Shown: positions 6,201 through 6,798 of the stretch, one piece after another
Position numbering within the stretch: position 1 is the first letter of the stretch
Layout of the letters: each line of letters begins with the position of its first letter
Source: JBLHKW01 sp047618565
GTDB taxonomy: Bacteria > Planctomycetota > UBA1135 > GCA-002686595
Direction of reading: 5' to 3'
Assembly: GCA_047618565.1 (NCBI GenBank)
Contig: JBLHKW010000213.1
Coordinates: 1 to 6,798 of the forward strand
Length of the DNA stretch: 6,798 bases
Made by a program: the position numbers and the translations under genes
Notes under the pieces: model-generated
Told to the model about the DNA's origin: nothing
Databases searched by the model: none
The model's input: only the letters and a program-made list of their open reading frames with translations

Positions 6201-6650
6201 GCCCGCATGGGGGCCCTGGATCGTGTCACCGGTCTCGCACCGATGACTCTGTGCGGCCTTGCACTCGCTGGCGCGAACAATGGCCGCGATTCACTCGGTC
6301 GCGTTCCCGGGATCCTGACCGCGGAGGAGCTTTGCTCGCTCGATCTCTCCCAGTGCGAGCTCGCTGTCCTCTCAGCGTGCGAGACCAACGTCGGTATCCG
6401 CCGCGCCGGTCAAGGCATTCAGTCCCTGCAATCCGCGCTCTACGCAGCTGGCGCGCGTACGTCGATCACGTCCCTGTGGAAGGTTGACGACGCGGCGACG
6501 AGACGCTTGATGGAGGTCTTCTACACGAACCTCTGGATCGAGGAGATGCCCAAGGCCGAGGCCCTCTGGCAGGCCAAGCAGGCGCTCCGCGACGAAGGCC
6601 ACCCTCCTGCGCACTGGGCTGGTTGGGTGCTCACTGGTGACCCGGATTGA
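3231..6650 (+). CDS. Predicted exported PPC-TPR-CHAT protein (caspase-like protease)
   Basis: From the ATG at 3231 the protein has 1139 residues. The frame opens further upstream at a TTG (3120), and ATG 3219 is an alternative, but 3231 puts a short hydrophobic signal-like segment (MVFPALLATLALAQ) at the N-terminus; it lacks basic residues, so export is likely rather than certain. Residues about 25-124 resemble a PPC (bacterial pre-peptidase C-terminal) beta domain, with E-L-D-L-F-L-Q-V, D-D-N-S-G-G-G and a G-S-L-S-L-H-L end. Residues 124-217 are helical. Residues 218-553 are eight kinesin-light-chain-type TPR units of exactly 42 residues, a protein-binding superhelix. A helical linker follows to about 680. 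The CHAT domain fills the C-terminus, with the caspase-type dyad His969 (L-A-T-H-G-W) and Cys1050 (L-S-A-C-E-T-N) and the closing motif H-W-A-G-W-V-L-T-G-D. An acidic Ser/Asp-rich insertion (about 873-908) splits the CHAT domain. TPR-CHAT proteins are presumed proteases triggered by partner binding to the TPRs; the substrate is unknown. Confidence 0.92.
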   Translation: MVFPALLATLALAQDLEPVPPSPYDQVIELEITAEDEPAIEGHGPTVFAEYEVDFDGTLHVWTTSELDLFLQVDDAAEARTLASDDNSGGGTTPYVSLDVKRGAYLAILVAGDPESTGSLSLHLAAAPETEATRAAAAAGRDAIGEARRLLREGDQTSARDLVESVLAEIVDTAEAATSEAIHDALFDIGALAYNEVMSLRGSRDAWERAARHRMRSLPEDHPELIAARGNLANSMQAMGDLSGARALNESVLAAYERTLPEDHPNLLRARLNLANPMQAMGDLSGARALRESVVAAFERTLPEDHLNLLHARLQLAVSIKAMGDLAGGRALNESVLAAYERILPEDHPDVLTARFNQAISMHKMGDLPGARALFEAVLAGYERTLPEDHPDLLIVRAALATSMRLMGDLAGVHALLESVLAGYERIRPEDHPDVSHARANLAISMSQMGDLAGARALFESVLGGFERTRPEDHPDVLTARLNLAVSMHAMGDLAGARALFESVLAARERTLPEDHPDVLTARENLAGSMELMGDLPGARALLPAQFGGMRTRILASLALAPRQARQTVASESLRHSEVLFLSQSAGAALERGAFELTETMRLVAAEAARSLARFGTDPVLAPILEEAAEIRRALNDLVAGAAHNEDGSEGLSAELTRLSLKRDALEREASRLLAERGVVTEPVTSAALRAALDPGDVVVGYRRISIRHVDPSSGEIQDAEDRLLAHVLTSEGTLSRIDLGPAAELEDLASEWRAALGAPLLRGLGLEDDSGDLEARVGRELRARILDPVLALAGEDARRLFVCADDLLFLLPLDALPFDEGDEDDAERRLGDRLRIVNEVSFARLLAPVPPTETAPSLLAFGGVDYDAPGAVSEGVTGASAPIEADGSDDDSTALPDESKGSDEPVTRSAMPERFQKLLQARYEAEATADLFEEAFEVEPALLTRKKTTKAALFESAPGKRYLHLATHGWFAPESVRSTEDARPEGEGFARMGALDRVTGLAPMTLCGLALAGANNGRDSLGRVPGILTAEELCSLDLSQCELAVLSACETNVGIRRAGQGIQSLQSALYAAGARTSITSLWKVDDAATRRLMEVFYTNLWIEEMPKAEALWQAKQALRDEGHPPAHWAGWVLTGDPD
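3882..4889 (+). repeat. Eight tandem 126-bp repeats encoding 42-residue TPR units
   Basis: Units begin at 3882, 4008, 4134, 4260, 4386, 4512, 4638 and 4764, with no insertions or deletions. Each encodes L/R-P-E-D-H at its start, an Asn-Leu-Ala-type helix with a central Met, then M-G-D-L-x-G-A-R-A-L and E-S-V-L-A-x-x-E-R. Nucleotide identity is high: CCCGAGGATCACC recurs in every unit. Units 1-2 share a long identical run across G-D-L-S-G-A-R-A-L, while units 4, 7 and 8 share an identical 33-nt segment at their starts that units 5 and 6 lack. Unit 8 decays after A-R-A-L-L, marking the end of the array. Confidence 0.92.
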
Positions 6651-6683
6651 GGGGACGGAACCCCGACCGAGCCCCAAATAGAA

Positions 6684-6713
6684 GCGAGCGACAGGGAAAC
6701 CCCCGTCGCTCGC
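6684..6713. terminator. Probable bidirectional hairpin terminator between convergent genes
   Basis: GCGAGCGAC (6684-6692) and GTCGCTCGC (6705-6713) form a perfect 9-bp stem. The loop contains GGGAAACCC, which could extend the pairing. It lies 34 nt after the CHAT gene stop and 28 nt beyond the stop of the convergent - strand gene, the usual place for a shared terminator. On the - strand the stem is followed by TTCTATTTGG, which is only moderately T-rich; the + strand side has no T-tract. Confidence 0.6.
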
Positions 6714-6741
6714 CTGTCGTATCAGCTAGCTAGGCTAGTGA

Positions 6742-6798
6742 CTACCAGCGGTCGCCGCCGCCGCCGCCGCCACCACCGTAGCCGCCGCCACCGCCGCC
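6742..6798 (-). CDS. Glycine-rich C-terminus, probably of an RRM-type RNA-binding protein (5' part outside window)
   Basis: Read on the reverse strand from the right edge, 18 codons precede a TAG at 6744-6742: six Gly, one Tyr, eight Gly, then Asp-Arg-Trp. Most glycines are encoded by GGC, with some GGT. Small bacterial RNA-binding proteins consisting of one RRM plus a Gly-rich tail with scattered Tyr and a basic or aromatic end look like this, for example in cyanobacteria and Planctomycetota. In that family the tail is flexible and supports RNA binding. The RRM itself is not in the window, so the identification rests on the tail alone. Other Gly-rich proteins (secreted or structural) are possible. 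The convergent orientation and shared hairpin with the CHAT gene support this being a real 3' end. Confidence 0.5.
   Translation of the reverse strand, partial: GGGGGGYGGGGGGGGDRW

Noticed and set aside
1..6798. CRISPR array, tRNA or rRNA
   Set aside because: The only regular repeats are the in-frame TPR units, without spacers, and no tRNA cloverleaf or rRNA-like stretch was noticed on either strand.

Overview
This is a GC-rich bacterial window of about 6.8 kb with chromosomal, accessory-type content. It holds three complete genes on the + strand and two partial genes on the - strand at the edges. The mix suggests a large-genome environmental lineage such as Planctomycetota or Myxococcota: an exported RHS/YD-repeat protein, a DDE transposase, a secreted PPC-TPR-CHAT protein and the glycine-rich tail of a probable RRM-type RNA-binding protein. 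That placement is inferred from gene style; there is no rRNA or other marker gene here.

Layout. Positions 679 down to 1 (- strand) encode the N-terminal 226 residues of an RHS-type exported protein that runs off the left edge. Positions 680-1124 have no convincing gene but carry a dense run of inverted repeats between about 710 and 940. Positions 1125-2180 (+) encode an apparently intact integrase-fold transposase with D179/D241/E277. After a 207-nt spacer, 2388-3101 (+) encodes a 237-residue protein that I read as a member of the uracil-DNA-glycosylase-like fold, function unknown. After a further 129 nt, 3231-6650 (+) encodes a protein of about 1139 residues: short signal peptide, PPC-like beta domain, eight 42-residue TPR units and a C-terminal CHAT (caspase-like) protease domain with His969 and Cys1050. 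A perfect 9-bp hairpin (6684-6713) lies between it and the 3' end of a - strand gene (6742 to beyond 6798) encoding a Gly-rich C-terminus ending Asp-Arg-Trp.

How the genes relate. No operon is evident. The spacers are 129-445 nt and the flanking genes point the other way. The transposase marks this as a place where DNA has been inserted. The most interesting gene is the predicted exported CHAT protease. Its TPR array is a 126-bp tandem repeat in which non-neighbouring units share identical stretches, which points to ongoing recombination within the gene. The UDG-like protein next to it is a recognisable but uncharacterised family; I see no direct evidence that the two work together.
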